Shown: positions 18,581 through 27,469 of the stretch, piece by piece
Numbering within the stretch: the stretch's first letter is position 1
Layout of the letters: each line of letters begins with the position of its first letter
Program-made: the position numbers and the translations under genes
Assembly (NCBI RefSeq): GCF_000247645.1
Contig: NZ_AHWA01000004.1
Coordinates: 62,001-126,000, forward strand
Direction of reading: 5' to 3'
Source of the DNA: Salinibacterium sp. PAMC 21357
GTDB taxonomy: Bacteria; Actinomycetota; Actinomycetes; Actinomycetales; Microbacteriaceae
Length of the DNA: 64,000 bases
The notes under the pieces: model-generated
What the model saw: only the letters and a program-made list of their open reading frames with translations
Database searches by the model: none
Told to the model about the DNA's origin: nothing

Positions 18581-19267
18581 TTACGGCGCGTCTGGCAGCA
18601 GGTCGGGGCGAACTCGTTTGGTGCGTTCGAGTTGCTGCTCGTGACGCCAATCAGCAATCGCTTTGTGGTTTCCACTGAGCAAAATATCGGGAACGGATCG
18701 TTCACGCCACGTAGCCGGCTTGGTGTAGCTCGGGTACTCGAGAAGACCCTGCTCGTGGCTCTCTTCAGTAAGGCTCTCGGGGTTGCCGATGACCCCGGGC
18801 ACGAGACGACCAATTGCTTCGATCATCGCCATCGTGGCAACTTCTCCACCATTGAGCACGTAGTCACCGAGACTAATCTCGCGAACGCGCGTCGTGGATG
18901 CCGCGTAGTCAACAACTCGCTGATCGATGCCCTCGTACCGGCCACAGGTGAAGACGAGATGCTTCTCCTGAGCGAGCTCGCGGGCAGCTGCCTGCGTGAA
19001 CGGGACTCCGGCAGGAGTGGGAACGATTACTACGGTTTCGGGAGTGAGAACGGCATCCAGAGCTTCACCCCACGGTTCGGGGCGCATCACCATGCCAGCG
19101 CCACCACCATAGGGAGTGTCGTCGACGGTACGATGCCGATCGTAAGTGAAATCACGCAAATCGTGAACGCCAAGATCGATGATTCCTCGCTCGCGGGCCT
19201 TGCCGAGCAAAGAAATGTCGAGCACCCCGAAGAAGTCGGGGAAGATCGTCACGATGTCGATACGCAC
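18581..19267 (-). CDS. trmD: tRNA (guanine-N1-)-methyltransferase TrmD
   Basis: SAM-dependent SPOUT-class enzyme that makes m1G37 in tRNA and so prevents +1 frameshifting. It has 228 residues and starts with GTG. Hallmarks are the N-terminal [14 protein letters not shown][11 protein letters not shown] near 50, and the knot region C-G-R-Y-E-G-I-D-x-R-V and [11 protein letters not shown]. It is 16 bp after rimM in the order rpsP-khpA-rimM-trmD, a conserved rRNA/tRNA maturation operon. Confidence 0.96.
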   Translation of the reverse strand: MRIDIVTIFPDFFGVLDISLLGKARERGIIDLGVHDLRDFTYDRHRTVDDTPYGGGAGMVMRPEPWGEALDAVLTPETVVIVPTPAGVPFTQAAARELAQEKHLVFTCGRYEGIDQRVVDYAASTTRVREISLGDYVLNGGEVATMAMIEAIGRLVPGVIGNPESLTEESHEQGLLEYPSYTKPATWRERSVPDILLSGNHKAIADWRHEQQLERTKRVRPDLLPDAP

Positions 19268-19283
19268 GCGCTGACCCTAACTA

Positions 19284-19862
19284 CTATTCGGATTCTGGTG
19301 CGTCAGTTTCGGGGATCTCTTCGAAGAGCCCGGGAGGTGGCGTAACAACCATTTCGCCGGTCGCGAGATCAACGCTGGCAACGATCGACTTGACGAAAGG
19401 AACGAGAACGTCGCCATTCTCTGTCGTGACCGTGAGTAAGTCTTGAGCGGGAAAGTGATCGACCTGAGCGAGGGTGCCGACCTGGACACCGTCGCGAATT
19501 ACTTTGAGCCCGATGAGCTGGTGATCGAACCACGCATCTTCTTCGGGTTCTTCGTTGGGATCGTGTTCGATCCAGAGAATGGCCTTAACTAAAGTTTCGG
19601 CCTCGCTGCGGTCGAGCACTCCCTTGAAGAAGGCGACCGGCTGCGCGTTGAACCACTTGAGCTCAATGAGCTCAAGTGTCTTACCGTGCCACGAAGAACT
19701 CGTGGGCACTTGGAGATCGAACACGGCGCCCGGAACGAAACGTCGTTCCGGGGCATCCGTGTACATCTCTACTTTGACGGCTCCCTTGAGCCCATGAGCC
19801 TTCGTCAGGCGCCCCACTCGCAGCTGTGTGCGACCTTCGCGGGGTGTTTTTACTTCGCCCAC
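19284..19862 (-). CDS. rimM: Ribosome maturation factor RimM
   Basis: Assists assembly of the 30S head and binds S19. The 192-residue protein has the N-terminal barrel motif V-G-R-L-T-K-A-H-G-L-K-G-A-V-K-V and a C-terminal PRC-barrel with D-Q-x-L-I-G-L-x-V and V-P-F-V-x-x-I-V. An acidic tail (E-I-P-E-T-D-A-P-E) ends it. It starts with GTG 3 bp after the khpA stop, consistent with tight coupling within rpsP-khpA-rimM-trmD. Confidence 0.95.
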   Translation of the reverse strand: MGEVKTPREGRTQLRVGRLTKAHGLKGAVKVEMYTDAPERRFVPGAVFDLQVPTSSSWHGKTLELIELKWFNAQPVAFFKGVLDRSEAETLVKAILWIEHDPNEEPEEDAWFDHQLIGLKVIRDGVQVGTLAQVDHFPAQDLLTVTTENGDVLVPFVKSIVASVDLATGEMVVTPPPGLFEEIPETDAPESE

Positions 19863-19865
19863 TGG

Positions 19866-20102
19866 TTAGAAGTCAGTGTCGACTACGTCGACACGTACCT
19901 TGCGACCATCGGCCAGTGCCGTGATCAGCGTACGCAGTGCTTTCGCGGTGCGACCAGAGCGACCGATTACGCGGCCAAGATCTTCTGGGTGCACGCGAAC
20001 CTCGAGAAGTTCACCGCGTTGCGTGTTCTTTGCAACGACCTGAACGTCTTCTGGGTGGTCGACGATACCTTTGACGAGGTGTTCTAGAGCGGGAGCAAGC
20101 AA
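19866..20102 (-). CDS. khpA: KH-domain RNA-binding protein KhpA
   Basis: A 78-residue single KH-domain protein, formerly YlqC. The G-R-S-G-R-T-A-K-A-L loop is the GxxG-type RNA-contacting segment. It begins with TTG, 3 bp after the rpsP stop, matching the homologous N-terminus L-A-P-A-L-E-H-L-V-K-G-I-V. In other bacteria KhpA pairs with KhpB in an RNA chaperone that affects cell size; no KhpB gene is in this window. Confidence 0.93.
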   Translation of the reverse strand: MLAPALEHLVKGIVDHPEDVQVVAKNTQRGELLEVRVHPEDLGRVIGRSGRTAKALRTLITALADGRKVRVDVVDTDF

Positions 20103-20105
20103 TTG

Positions 20106-20555
20106 CTAAGCCTTGTCTGCGTCAGCGGCAGGTGCGTCAGCAGCAGCCTCGTCAGCGACGGGAGCTTCTGCAGCAGGTGCCTCTTCAGCCTTAGGCTCAG
20201 CCTTTTCAACCTTGGGCTTGAGAACAGGCTTCTTCTTCTCGTCAGCCTGGAACTCTGCCTTGGCTTCCTTGAACTTGACGGTGCTTACCGCGTTCTTGTC
20301 ACCCTTGAAGATGCCCCAGTCGCCGGTCAGCTTGAGGATTGCCTCAACCTGCGGGCTAGGCTGCGCGCCAACGCTCAACCAGTACTGGGCACGCTCGGAC
20401 TCGACCTCGATGAACGAGGGCTCCTCGGTGGGGTGGTACTTTCCGATTTCTTCAATGACACGACCATCGCGCTTCTTGCGCGAGTCAGCAATGACGATGC
20501 GGTAGTAGGGTGCACGGATCTTGCCCATGCGCTTCAAACGAATCTTTACAGCCAC
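20106..20555 (-). CDS. rpsP: 30S ribosomal protein S16
   Basis: Early-assembling 30S protein. The first 85 residues are canonical S16 ([28 protein letters not shown]). A tail of about 60 residues, rich in Lys, Ala and Glu/Asp, makes it 149 residues compared with about 80-90 in many bacteria; long tails like this are normal in Actinobacteria. The GTG start has an AGGAGA ribosome site. It heads the rpsP-khpA-rimM-trmD operon. Confidence 0.97.
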   Translation of the reverse strand: MAVKIRLKRMGKIRAPYYRIVIADSRKKRDGRVIEEIGKYHPTEEPSFIEVESERAQYWLSVGAQPSPQVEAILKLTGDWGIFKGDKNAVSTVKFKEAKAEFQADEKKKPVLKPKVEKAEPKAEEAPAAEAPVADEAAADAPAADADKA

Positions 20556-20749
20556 AATTCTCCTGATTTAAATGTTATTGGTGGCGAACCGCTAGCCGTG
20601 AGCGTGGGGGCACACTCGGCAGAAAAGCTCTAGTGGATTCCATCCGGGCCTGATTAGAGGGTCGGGCTACGGAGGACTCAACCGCCTATTCTGCCAGAGT
20701 TTTCCGTGCTTGGGGAACCGATCGCCAAGAATGCCCCAAAGAGGTGCCG

Positions 20750-21532
20750 TTATCCGTTTTGCGAATCACGCCAGGCGAGCCATTGCTTGGCAATCGTAAG
20801 GTCATATTCGGGGCCCGTAATGCCCAAAGTGAAGAGTGTAATTCCCTGCTCGCGCATGCTGTCGGCATCTTCAACGCTCTTGTCGCGCAACTCATTCGAG
20901 AGTTCGATCTCATTGATGTCACGCCCCACGGCCTCGCAGTGGCCCGCCAGCACGCTCATTTTGTGCACGAGTGCCTCGCCGGTGGCAAAACTGTGCCAAA
21001 TATCGGCGTGCTTTGCGACCAACTTGAGAGTTTTCTTCTCTCCCCCACCACCGATCAACACGGGAATCTTGCGCGTCGGTGCCGGGTTCAGCTTGCTCCA
21101 GCGTGACTCGATACGCGGAAGGGCTTCGGCGAGGGCATCCAGACGCGACCCGGCAGTGCCGAACTCGTAGCCGTACTCGTCGTAGTCACGCTCGAACCAA
21201 CCAGAGCCGGTGCCAAAGATGAAGCGCCCGCCACTGATGTGGTCGAGGGTGCGCGCCATGTCCGCCTGAAGATCAGGATTGCGGTAGCTATTGCAGTTGA
21301 CGAGGGTGCCGAACTCAACGCGGCTCGTCAGCTCTGCCCACGATGCGAGCTCGGTCCAGGCTTCAAAGTGCAGACCGTCGGGCTCTCCATAGAGCGGAAA
21401 GAAGTGGTCCCAATTGAAGAGCACATCGACGCCCAGCTGTTCAAGCTCGCGAACCCGGTCACGAATGACCGAATATTCAGCGTGTTGAGGTTGAAGTTGA
21501 ACGGCAATACGCACGGGACGGCTCTGAGTCAT
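20750..21532 (-). CDS. LLM-class F420-dependent oxidoreductase
   Basis: A 260-residue luciferase-like TIM-barrel protein. The N-terminal beta strand A-V-Q-L-Q-P-Q-H-A, F-N-W-D-H-F-F-P-L near 38, L-A-S-W-A-E-L-T near 62 and G-R-F-I-F-G-T-G-S-G-W near 102 are features of the F420-binding LLM subfamily rather than FMN monooxygenases. The substrate is unknown. It lies between ffh and rpsP, which are adjacent or close in many relatives, so it is an insertion into a conserved order. It adds to the group of F420-using enzymes in this window. Confidence 0.85.
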   Translation of the reverse strand: MTQSRPVRIAVQLQPQHAEYSVIRDRVRELEQLGVDVLFNWDHFFPLYGEPDGLHFEAWTELASWAELTSRVEFGTLVNCNSYRNPDLQADMARTLDHISGGRFIFGTGSGWFERDYDEYGYEFGTAGSRLDALAEALPRIESRWSKLNPAPTRKIPVLIGGGGEKKTLKLVAKHADIWHSFATGEALVHKMSVLAGHCEAVGRDINEIELSNELRDKSVEDADSMREQGITLFTLGITGPEYDLTIAKQWLAWRDSQNG

Positions 21533-21615
21533 AACTCCACAATATCCTCTTGCGAAGCGACAACGATGACCCCTCAGAACGTGCCGAAATAGCGCTGCCG
21601 ATCATCACGATCGAC

Positions 21616-21645
21616 GACACGACACGACACGACACGACACAACAC
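21616..21645. repeat. Pentanucleotide tandem repeat (GACAC)5 plus a degenerate unit
   Basis: Five perfect GACAC units at 21616-21640, followed by one AACAC unit, lie in the 134-bp gap between the ffh stop and the start of the downstream LLM gene. The unit length is not a multiple of three and no gene covers it. Copy number could vary by slippage. Confidence 0.9.
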
Positions 21646-21666
21646 GCCCTACGCCGGCAGAAGGCT

Positions 21667-23235
21667 CTAGCGGCCCAGGAACTTTTGCAGGCTCTCAAGC
21701 TCTTCTGGCGATGGTCCGCCAGCAGCAGGCTTTGAGCCGCCGAGCCCGAACCCGGAACCGGACGGTGCCGAGGAGGTCACGCCGCCCTGAGCGCGAGCTG
21801 CTTCATCCGCTGCACGCTTCGCCGGGTTGCCTGACTTCGACCCCTTTTTCTTCTGGTTCTTCTTCGCGCTTGCCGACTTGCCGCCGTGACTACCCGGAAC
21901 CGGCCCCATGCCGGGAATCTGAGGCATGCCGCCCTTGGCAACCGTCTTCATCATCTTGGCAGCCTGCTCGAAGCGGTTGACCAGCGCGTTCACCTCGGTG
22001 ACCGTCGTTCCCGAACCACGGGCAATTCGAACCCGACGCGAGCCATTGAGCAGCTTGGGCACGGTGCGTTCTTGCTTCGTCATCGACTGGATGATGGCCT
22101 CAGTACGCGTAATCTCCGATTCATCGAAGTTGTCGAGCTGCTCGCGCATACCCTTCGCACCGGGCAGCATGCCGAGCATGCTCTTGATCGAGCCCATGTT
22201 CTTGAGCTGTTGCATCTGCTCAAGAAAGTCATCAAGCGTGAAGCTGTCGGTGGCAAATTTCTCGGCAACCTTGCGGGACTCTTCTTCATTGAAGGTCTTC
22301 TGCGCCTGCTCGATGAGGGTGAGAATGTCACCCAGATCGAGGATGCGGCTAGCCATACGGTCAGGATGGAAAGGCTCGAAATCGTCGAGACCTTCACCGG
22401 TCGAGGCGAACATGATCGGGCGACCAGTGATGGACGCAACCGAGAGTGCTGCACCACCGCGAGCATCACCATCGAGCTTCGAGAGCACGACACCGGTGAA
22501 ATCAACACCCTCTTGGAAGGCACGCGCCGTCGTAACCGCGTCTTGACCGATCATCGCGTCAATAACAAAGAGCACTTCATCGGGGTCGACAGCCTTGCGG
22601 ATGTTCGCTGCCTGCTTCATGAGCTCGGCATCCACACCCAAACGACCAGCGGTGTCAATGATCACAACATCGTGCTGCTTATCTTTTGCGAACTTGAGAG
22701 CCTGCTTGGCGACCTTGACCGGGTCGCCCTTACCATTGCCCGGCTCAGGCGCGAACACAGCGACACCCGCCTGCTCGGCAACAACCTGAAGCTGCGTAAC
22801 AGCGTTAGGGCGCTGAAGGTCGGCAGCAACCAGCAGCGGAGTGTGGCCATCGGCTGCGAGCCACTTAGAAAGTTTTCCGGCCAGAGTCGTCTTACCCGCA
22901 CCCTGAAGGCCAGCAAGCATGATGACCGTCGGCGGGTTCTTAGCGAACTCGATGCGTCGAGCTTCGCCACCAAGAATCGTGACGAGCTCGTCGTTGACGA
23001 TCTGCACAACCTGCTGGGCCGGGTTCAGCGCACCCGAAACCTCATGGCCAAGCGCGCGTTCACGAACACGGCCTGTGAAGTCTTTGACGACCTCAAGGGC
23101 AACGTCAGCGTCGAGCAGGGCACGGCGAATCTCGCGAACGGTGCGATCAACATCCGCTTCGCTGAGCTTGCCCTTGCCGCGCAGGTTTTTGAAGGTATCC
23201 GCGAGGCGGTCGGTGAGATTTCCAAAAGTGGCCAT
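21667..23235 (-). CDS. ffh: Signal recognition particle protein Ffh (SRP54)
   Basis: GTPase that binds signal sequences and 4.5S RNA and delivers nascent membrane proteins to FtsY. The 522-residue protein has an N domain, the G domain with G-L-Q-G-A-G-K-T-T near 108, D-T-A-G-R near 190 and S-K-L-D-G-D-A-R-G-G near 248, and a methionine-rich M domain. It ends in a low-complexity Lys/Ser/Gly/Ala tail, common in actinobacterial Ffh. The receptor gene ftsY is 2.7 kb away on the same strand. No 4.5S RNA gene was recognised here. Confidence 0.96.
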   Translation of the reverse strand: MATFGNLTDRLADTFKNLRGKGKLSEADVDRTVREIRRALLDADVALEVVKDFTGRVRERALGHEVSGALNPAQQVVQIVNDELVTILGGEARRIEFAKNPPTVIMLAGLQGAGKTTLAGKLSKWLAADGHTPLLVAADLQRPNAVTQLQVVAEQAGVAVFAPEPGNGKGDPVKVAKQALKFAKDKQHDVVIIDTAGRLGVDAELMKQAANIRKAVDPDEVLFVIDAMIGQDAVTTARAFQEGVDFTGVVLSKLDGDARGGAALSVASITGRPIMFASTGEGLDDFEPFHPDRMASRILDLGDILTLIEQAQKTFNEEESRKVAEKFATDSFTLDDFLEQMQQLKNMGSIKSMLGMLPGAKGMREQLDNFDESEITRTEAIIQSMTKQERTVPKLLNGSRRVRIARGSGTTVTEVNALVNRFEQAAKMMKTVAKGGMPQIPGMGPVPGSHGGKSASAKKNQKKKGSKSGNPAKRAADEAARAQGGVTSSAPSGSGFGLGGSKPAAGGPSPEELESLQKFLGR

Positions 23236-23520
23236 GATGACACCAGTTTATCCGGCAGCGACTCAACTATGAACCCACCCAGATCGATCCCACACTCCAC
23301 CTGATATCCGGTGCTTTCAGCTAAAAGAAAGCTAACTGGCAGATAAATCACAGCTAAAGCTATTGACAACTGCCCGAAGTGGGGGCGTTTCCACGGTTGC
23401 AGAGCGCTAGATTATGAAGCCATACTCAACAAGGTCGTTGGCAACTGGTACGAATACCGTGCACGACATCTCCACAAACGTGGATAACCACTCACAGCAA
23501 ACACCCGGAGGCTGCACAGC

Positions 23521-24354
23521 ATGACTACGCCCGAACCCACTCCTGAAACAACACCAGAACCGACCCCGGAAATACCGGCTGCACCTGCTACGCCCGCCGC
23601 ACCTGCTGCCAAGAAAGCTCGCAACACTCTCGGAATGGTTGCACTCGGTCTGGCGGTATTCGGTGCTCTTCTCGCTGTCATCCCGGCAACCAACGGTTTT
23701 TCGTGGGTAGTCCTTCTCGGCGCATTTATCGTGTCGATCGTTGCGCTGACCCGCAAGGGCCAAGGCAAGGGAATGGCGCTTATCGCGCTGATCGTCAGCT
23801 TCCTCTTCTGGATCATCTCGATCTTCGTCGGAATCGCCGTTGTAGCCACCGCGGTAAATGACGCCATCGACGACGCCCCCTCGGTCTCCGCTCCGAGCAC
23901 TTCCGACTCAGCCGAAGTCGAAGGCGAAGTCGAAGCAGCAGAAGAAGAAGAAGCAAACGCTGTAGCAGGAATTGGGGACACGGTCACGACAGACGACGGT
24001 GCAGAGATCACCCTCATCAGCATCACCCCCGGCGCAACGCCGCCCAACGATTTCCTTATTTCTGAGGTTCGCGGAACGCTCGTCGCAGTAAGCATGTCGA
24101 TGACCAATGGAACCAACGAAGCAATCTCCATTTCGGAAAGTTCAATTGCAGGGTTCATCGGTGACGCTGAGTACGGAGCCTCTGCGCTGTATGGCACCGA
24201 AAGCAACGAATGGTATATCTACGAGGAAATCAACCCCGGGCTCGCGGTAAACTTCACTGCGTACATCGACGTTCCAGCGGATATCGCACTCGATTTGGTA
24301 ACGTTCAAGACCAATATTTTCTTCGGCGACTCGGTCACGTTCGCAACTAAGTAG
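23521..24354 (+). CDS. Membrane-anchored protein with DUF4190-like and DUF4352-like parts
   Basis: A 277-residue protein. Residues 1-34 are a Pro/Thr/Glu/Ala-rich cytosolic tail; two hydrophobic segments at about 37-60 and 65-100 resemble DUF4190-type small membrane modules; an acidic linker (E-V-E-A-A-E-E-E-E-A) leads to a beta-rich extracytoplasmic domain like DUF4352/telokin-like immunogenic lipoprotein domains. The ATG has a GGAGG ribosome site. It is divergent from ffh and is followed by a hairpin, so it is probably monocistronic. Function is unknown; envelope localisation is inferred. Confidence 0.75.
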   Translation: MTTPEPTPETTPEPTPEIPAAPATPAAPAAKKARNTLGMVALGLAVFGALLAVIPATNGFSWVVLLGAFIVSIVALTRKGQGKGMALIALIVSFLFWIISIFVGIAVVATAVNDAIDDAPSVSAPSTSDSAEVEGEVEAAEEEEANAVAGIGDTVTTDDGAEITLISITPGATPPNDFLISEVRGTLVAVSMSMTNGTNEAISISESSIAGFIGDAEYGASALYGTESNEWYIYEEINPGLAVNFTAYIDVPADIALDLVTFKTNIFFGDSVTFATK

Positions 24355-24371
24355 TACCGTCTGAACTTAAT

Positions 24372-24415
24372 GAGGCGTGAGGCTACCGGCGTGAACGCCG
24401 ACAGCCTCACGCCTC
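24372..24415. terminator. Hairpin after the DUF4190/DUF4352-like gene
   Basis: Perfect 13-bp arms GAGGCGTGAGGCT and AGCCTCACGCCTC begin 17 bp after the stop codon. The interior contains a second small dyad (GGCG..CGCC). No T-tract follows, so it may act as a terminator or as a 3' mRNA stabiliser. Confidence 0.6.
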
Positions 24416-24502
24416 TCGCAGTTAATGCAAGAGGCAGCTGCGGCGATTCCCGTATCAGCATGACTCCACAACGCCGACAGCGCGGCCGACTAGGGTGAGA
24501 AC

Positions 24503-25384
24503 GTGAGACATGGCATCGTAATCCTCCCCCAACAGCCCTGGGCTGAAGCCAAACATCGCTGGATCCAGGCTGAAGAACTTGGCTTCGATCACGCGTGGAC
24601 TTACGACCATCTGTCGTGGCGTTCACTCGCCGACGAGCAGTGGTACGCCACCATTCCCACCCTCACGGCAGCCGCGAGCGTAACCAGCCGCATCGGGCTC
24701 GGCACCTTTGTGGCGTCACCCAACTTTCGGCATCCCGTGCCGTTCGCTAAAGAACTTGCCACGCTTGATGACGTGAGCGAAGGGCGCTTTCTGCTCGGCG
24801 TCGGCTCGGGCGGCACTGGCTTCGATTCCGTCGTGCTCGGGCAAGCCGAACTCAATCCTCGTGAACGTCACGCGCGATTCGAAGAATTCGTGCGCGGTCT
24901 CGACGAGCTTCTGCGGTTCGAAGACCCCGGCAGCGGCGGCATCAGCTTCAACGGCGACTGGTTCACCGCGGTGAATGCACGGATGGTCGGGGCACCAGCC
25001 CAACGCCCACGCCTGCCCTTCGTGGTTGCCGCCGAGGGCCCTCGTGGCTTGCGACTGGCCGCCAAACTCGCTGATGGTTGGCTCACCCTCGGGCGCACTG
25101 CCGACACCCTCGATGAGTGGTGGCAGATTGTTGCCGAAACTGGAGCGCGCATGGATGATGCCCTCGAGAAGGCCGGCCGAGCATCCAGCAGCCTTGATCG
25201 CTACCTCAATTTGGATGGTGCCCCGCAATTCAGTCTCGAAAGCGTCGATTCCTGGCAAGACGCGGTCGGTCGCGCTGATGCGCTCGGCTTCACTGATGTA
25301 ATCGGGCACTGGCCCCGCGCTGAAGGAATTTATGTCGGCAAGGAAAGCGTGCTGGTTGAAATCGCGTCACGTTTCTCGCAGTAG
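24503..25384 (+). CDS. LLM-class F420-dependent oxidoreductase
   Basis: A 293-residue luciferase-like protein. It starts R-H-G-I-V-I-L-P-Q and contains W-T-Y-D-H-L-S-W near 37, R-I-G-L-G-T-F-V-A-S-P-N-F-R-H-P near 60 and G-R-F-L-L-G-V-G-S-G-G-T-G-F-D near 100. These are the barrel segments seen in F420-binding LLM enzymes. The start is GTG at 24503, with a purine-rich TAGGGTGAGAA just ahead. Substrate is unknown. It is followed 51 bp later by a gamma carbonic anhydrase-like gene, possibly in the same transcript. Confidence 0.85.
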   Translation: MRHGIVILPQQPWAEAKHRWIQAEELGFDHAWTYDHLSWRSLADEQWYATIPTLTAAASVTSRIGLGTFVASPNFRHPVPFAKELATLDDVSEGRFLLGVGSGGTGFDSVVLGQAELNPRERHARFEEFVRGLDELLRFEDPGSGGISFNGDWFTAVNARMVGAPAQRPRLPFVVAAEGPRGLRLAAKLADGWLTLGRTADTLDEWWQIVAETGARMDDALEKAGRASSSLDRYLNLDGAPQFSLESVDSWQDAVGRADALGFTDVIGHWPRAEGIYVGKESVLVEIASRFSQ

Positions 25385-25435
25385 AGCGAGCACCAAGCAC
25401 CGCAATCCGTGGCCCAATCGCGATAGCTTAGTCAG

Positions 25436-25957
25436 ATGACAGCTCTCATCGTTCCCATCGGCGGGCACACCCCCCATGTTTCCGACAGCGCCTTTCTGGC
25501 GCCAAACGCAACCCTGATTGGGCAGGTCACACTTGGTGAGCGCTCGAGCATCTTCTATGGCGCGGTATTGCGCGCCGACGTTGATTCCATCACCATCGGC
25601 GACGGATCGAACCTGCAAGACAATGTCACCGTCCACTGCGATGAAGGCTTTCCGACAACGGTCGGCACTGGGGTGAGCGTTGGGCACGGTGCAGTGCTTC
25701 ACGGCTGCACGGTCGAAGACGACTGCCTGATCGGGATGAGCGCCACCGTACTCAACGGAGCGGTCATCGGCACCGGATCCCTCGTTGCCGCCGGGGCTGT
25801 AGTGCTCGAAGGCACCATCGTGCCGCCCGGATCACTTGTCGCCGGTGTTCCCGCCAAGGTTCGTCGCGAACTCAGCGAAGAAGAGATCGCCGGAGTGCGC
25901 CAAAACGCCACCCACTATCTCGACATCTCTGCCGCTCACCAAGCAGCGCTCAGCTAG
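25436..25957 (+). CDS. Gamma carbonic anhydrase family / hexapeptide-repeat protein
   Basis: A 173-residue left-handed beta-helix protein related to YrdA, PaaY and CaiE. Imperfect hexapeptide repeats run from about residue 10 to 145, and the expected zinc-ligand histidines are visible in V-T-V-H-C-D near 65 and in V-G-H-G-A-V-L-H near 82-87. Such proteins bind metal and some hydrate CO2 or hydrolyse thioesters; activity cannot be predicted. Its stop overlaps the convergent ftsY stop by 4 bp. Confidence 0.88.
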   Translation: MTALIVPIGGHTPHVSDSAFLAPNATLIGQVTLGERSSIFYGAVLRADVDSITIGDGSNLQDNVTVHCDEGFPTTVGTGVSVGHGAVLHGCTVEDDCLIGMSATVLNGAVIGTGSLVAAGAVVLEGTIVPPGSLVAGVPAKVRRELSEEEIAGVRQNATHYLDISAAHQAALS

Positions 25958-26823
25958 CCAACGAGGTTTTGCACGAATACGTGCGGGGTGAAACCAGTGA
26001 GGTCGTTGATGCCCTCGCCCTGACCCACAAGTTTGATCGGGATGCCCGTGCGCTCTTGCACCGCAAGAACGAAACCTGCTTTAGCGGAGCCGTCAAGTTT
26101 CGTAATCACTAGGCCCGTGACGCCAGCATGCTGGATGAACGCTTCGGCCTGCGCAACACCGTTCTGGCCCGTCGTGGCATCGAGCACGAGAAGCACTTCC
26201 GCAATTTCGGTCTGTTTCTCGACGACGCGACGAATCTTGCCAAGCTCATCCATCAGACCGCTCTTAGTCTGCAAACGACCAGCCGTATCAATAATCGCGA
26301 TGTCGATACCGTCACGCTGGGCACGCTCTACCGTCTGGAAAGCAACGGATGCCGGATCCTGGCCCTGCTGCTGCGGGCGCACAATCTCTGCTCCCCCACG
26401 CTCGGCCCATGTCGCCAGCTGCTCAACAGCGGCAGCACGGAACGTGTCAGCTGCCCCCACTACAACCGTGCGGCCATGCCCAACCAAGAACTTGGCAAAC
26501 TTGCCGATCGTGGTGGTCTTTCCGACGCCATTGACCCCAACGACAAGCACCACCGCGGGGCGGGCGCTGAGCGTGAGAGTCGGGTCGAGACGGGCGAGTC
26601 TTTCCTCTAGGGTCTCGCGCAGCATCCGCTTCAGATCTGCAGGGTCGTCAGTTTTGAACTTCGCGACGCTCGCTCGCAACTCTTCGATTACTGAGTCTGT
26701 GATGTCGGGGCCGAAGTCGGCGGAAATCATTGCGTCTTCAAGATCGTTCCAGGTATCGGCGTCGATCGTGTCGCGCGCGAACATAGATTTGAGTGCGCCC
26801 GAAAGCGACCAGGATGCTGCCAT
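25954..26823 (-). CDS. ftsY: Signal recognition particle receptor FtsY
   Basis: SRP receptor GTPase. The 289-residue protein is the minimal NG form: N domain, then G-V-N-G-V-G-K-T-T near 102, D-T-F-R-A-A-A near 130, D-T-A-G-R near 185 and T-K-L-D-G-S-A-K-A-G near 245. The long acidic A domain of proteobacterial FtsY is absent, as in related actinobacteria, so membrane docking must use the N-terminal helix. It follows smc in the same orientation, with a plus-strand phosphatase gene inserted between them. Confidence 0.96.
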   Translation of the reverse strand: MAASWSLSGALKSMFARDTIDADTWNDLEDAMISADFGPDITDSVIEELRASVAKFKTDDPADLKRMLRETLEERLARLDPTLTLSARPAVVLVVGVNGVGKTTTIGKFAKFLVGHGRTVVVGAADTFRAAAVEQLATWAERGGAEIVRPQQQGQDPASVAFQTVERAQRDGIDIAIIDTAGRLQTKSGLMDELGKIRRVVEKQTEIAEVLLVLDATTGQNGVAQAEAFIQHAGVTGLVITKLDGSAKAGFVLAVQERTGIPIKLVGQGEGINDLTGFTPHVFVQNLVG

Positions 26824-26878
26824 GACTACAGGTTAAGGCAGGTGAACGCCCTTGCCCTAACCGCGCTAGGGTTTTTGG

Positions 26879-27442
26879 ATGCTCTCACTGATTCGCCACG
26901 GCCAAACCAACTGGAACGCTGAAGGCCGCATGCAAGGCTCTAGCAACATTCCCCTCAACGACACTGGGCGTCAACAAGCCCGCGAAGCCGTAGAAGTGTT
27001 GCGTGGCTCCGACTGGGATGTGATCGTCAGCTCGCCCCTGCAGCGTGCCCGCGAAACCGCGCAGATCATTGCCGACGGCCTTGGCCTGGAGCTTGGTCGA
27101 AGCTACGACCTACTCATCGAGCGCAACTATGGCGAAGGCGAGGGTCTCACGACCGCCGAAATCAACGAACGCTGGCCCAACCACAGCGGCTACCCCGGGC
27201 TAGAAACGCTGCACAATGTGGTTGAGCGCGGCATTGCAGCACTCAACGAGGTGTCTGCCGACTACCCCAACAAAAAAGTGATCGTCGTCTGCCACGGCAC
27301 CATCATCCGTTACACGCTGTCGCAATTGGCCGGTCGCGACTTTGACCACATTCTCAATGGGTCAGTCTCCACAATCGAAAAGCTGCACACCGGATGGTGC
27401 GTGCACACCGTCAACGGTGAGCCGCTCGAGCGAGTCGACTAA
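26879..27442 (+). CDS. Histidine phosphatase family (phosphoglycerate mutase-like) protein
   Basis: A 187-residue protein with the catalytic R6-H7-G-Q-T-N-W-N at the N-terminus, S-S-P-L-Q-R-A-R-E-T-A near 58, the E-R-N-Y-G-E-G-E-G proton-donor region near 82 and V-V-C-H-G-T-I-I-R near 139. This is the cofactor-dependent PGM/acid phosphatase fold. The substrate is probably a small phosphate ester rather than 3-phosphoglycerate, but that is inference. It lies between ftsY and smc on the opposite strand, 27 bp from the smc stop. Confidence 0.88.
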   Translation: MLSLIRHGQTNWNAEGRMQGSSNIPLNDTGRQQAREAVEVLRGSDWDVIVSSPLQRARETAQIIADGLGLELGRSYDLLIERNYGEGEGLTTAEINERWPNHSGYPGLETLHNVVERGIAALNEVSADYPNKKVIVVCHGTIIRYTLSQLAGRDFDHILNGSVSTIEKLHTGWCVHTVNGEPLERVD

Positions 27443-27469
27443 CCACCACACCATTACGCTCGGCGTGCT

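Noticed and set aside
21616-21645. Tandem repeats considered as CRISPR-type or phage attachment arrays (also 31108-31155 and 47881-47910)
   Set aside because: Units are only 5-12 bp with no spacers, no cas genes, and no integrase, tRNA or phage gene nearby.
21886-23304. Long plus-strand frame of about 470 codons opposite ffh
   Set aside because: The reverse frame of a GC-rich conserved gene; ffh itself has all SRP54 motifs and the opposite frame has no recognisable domain.
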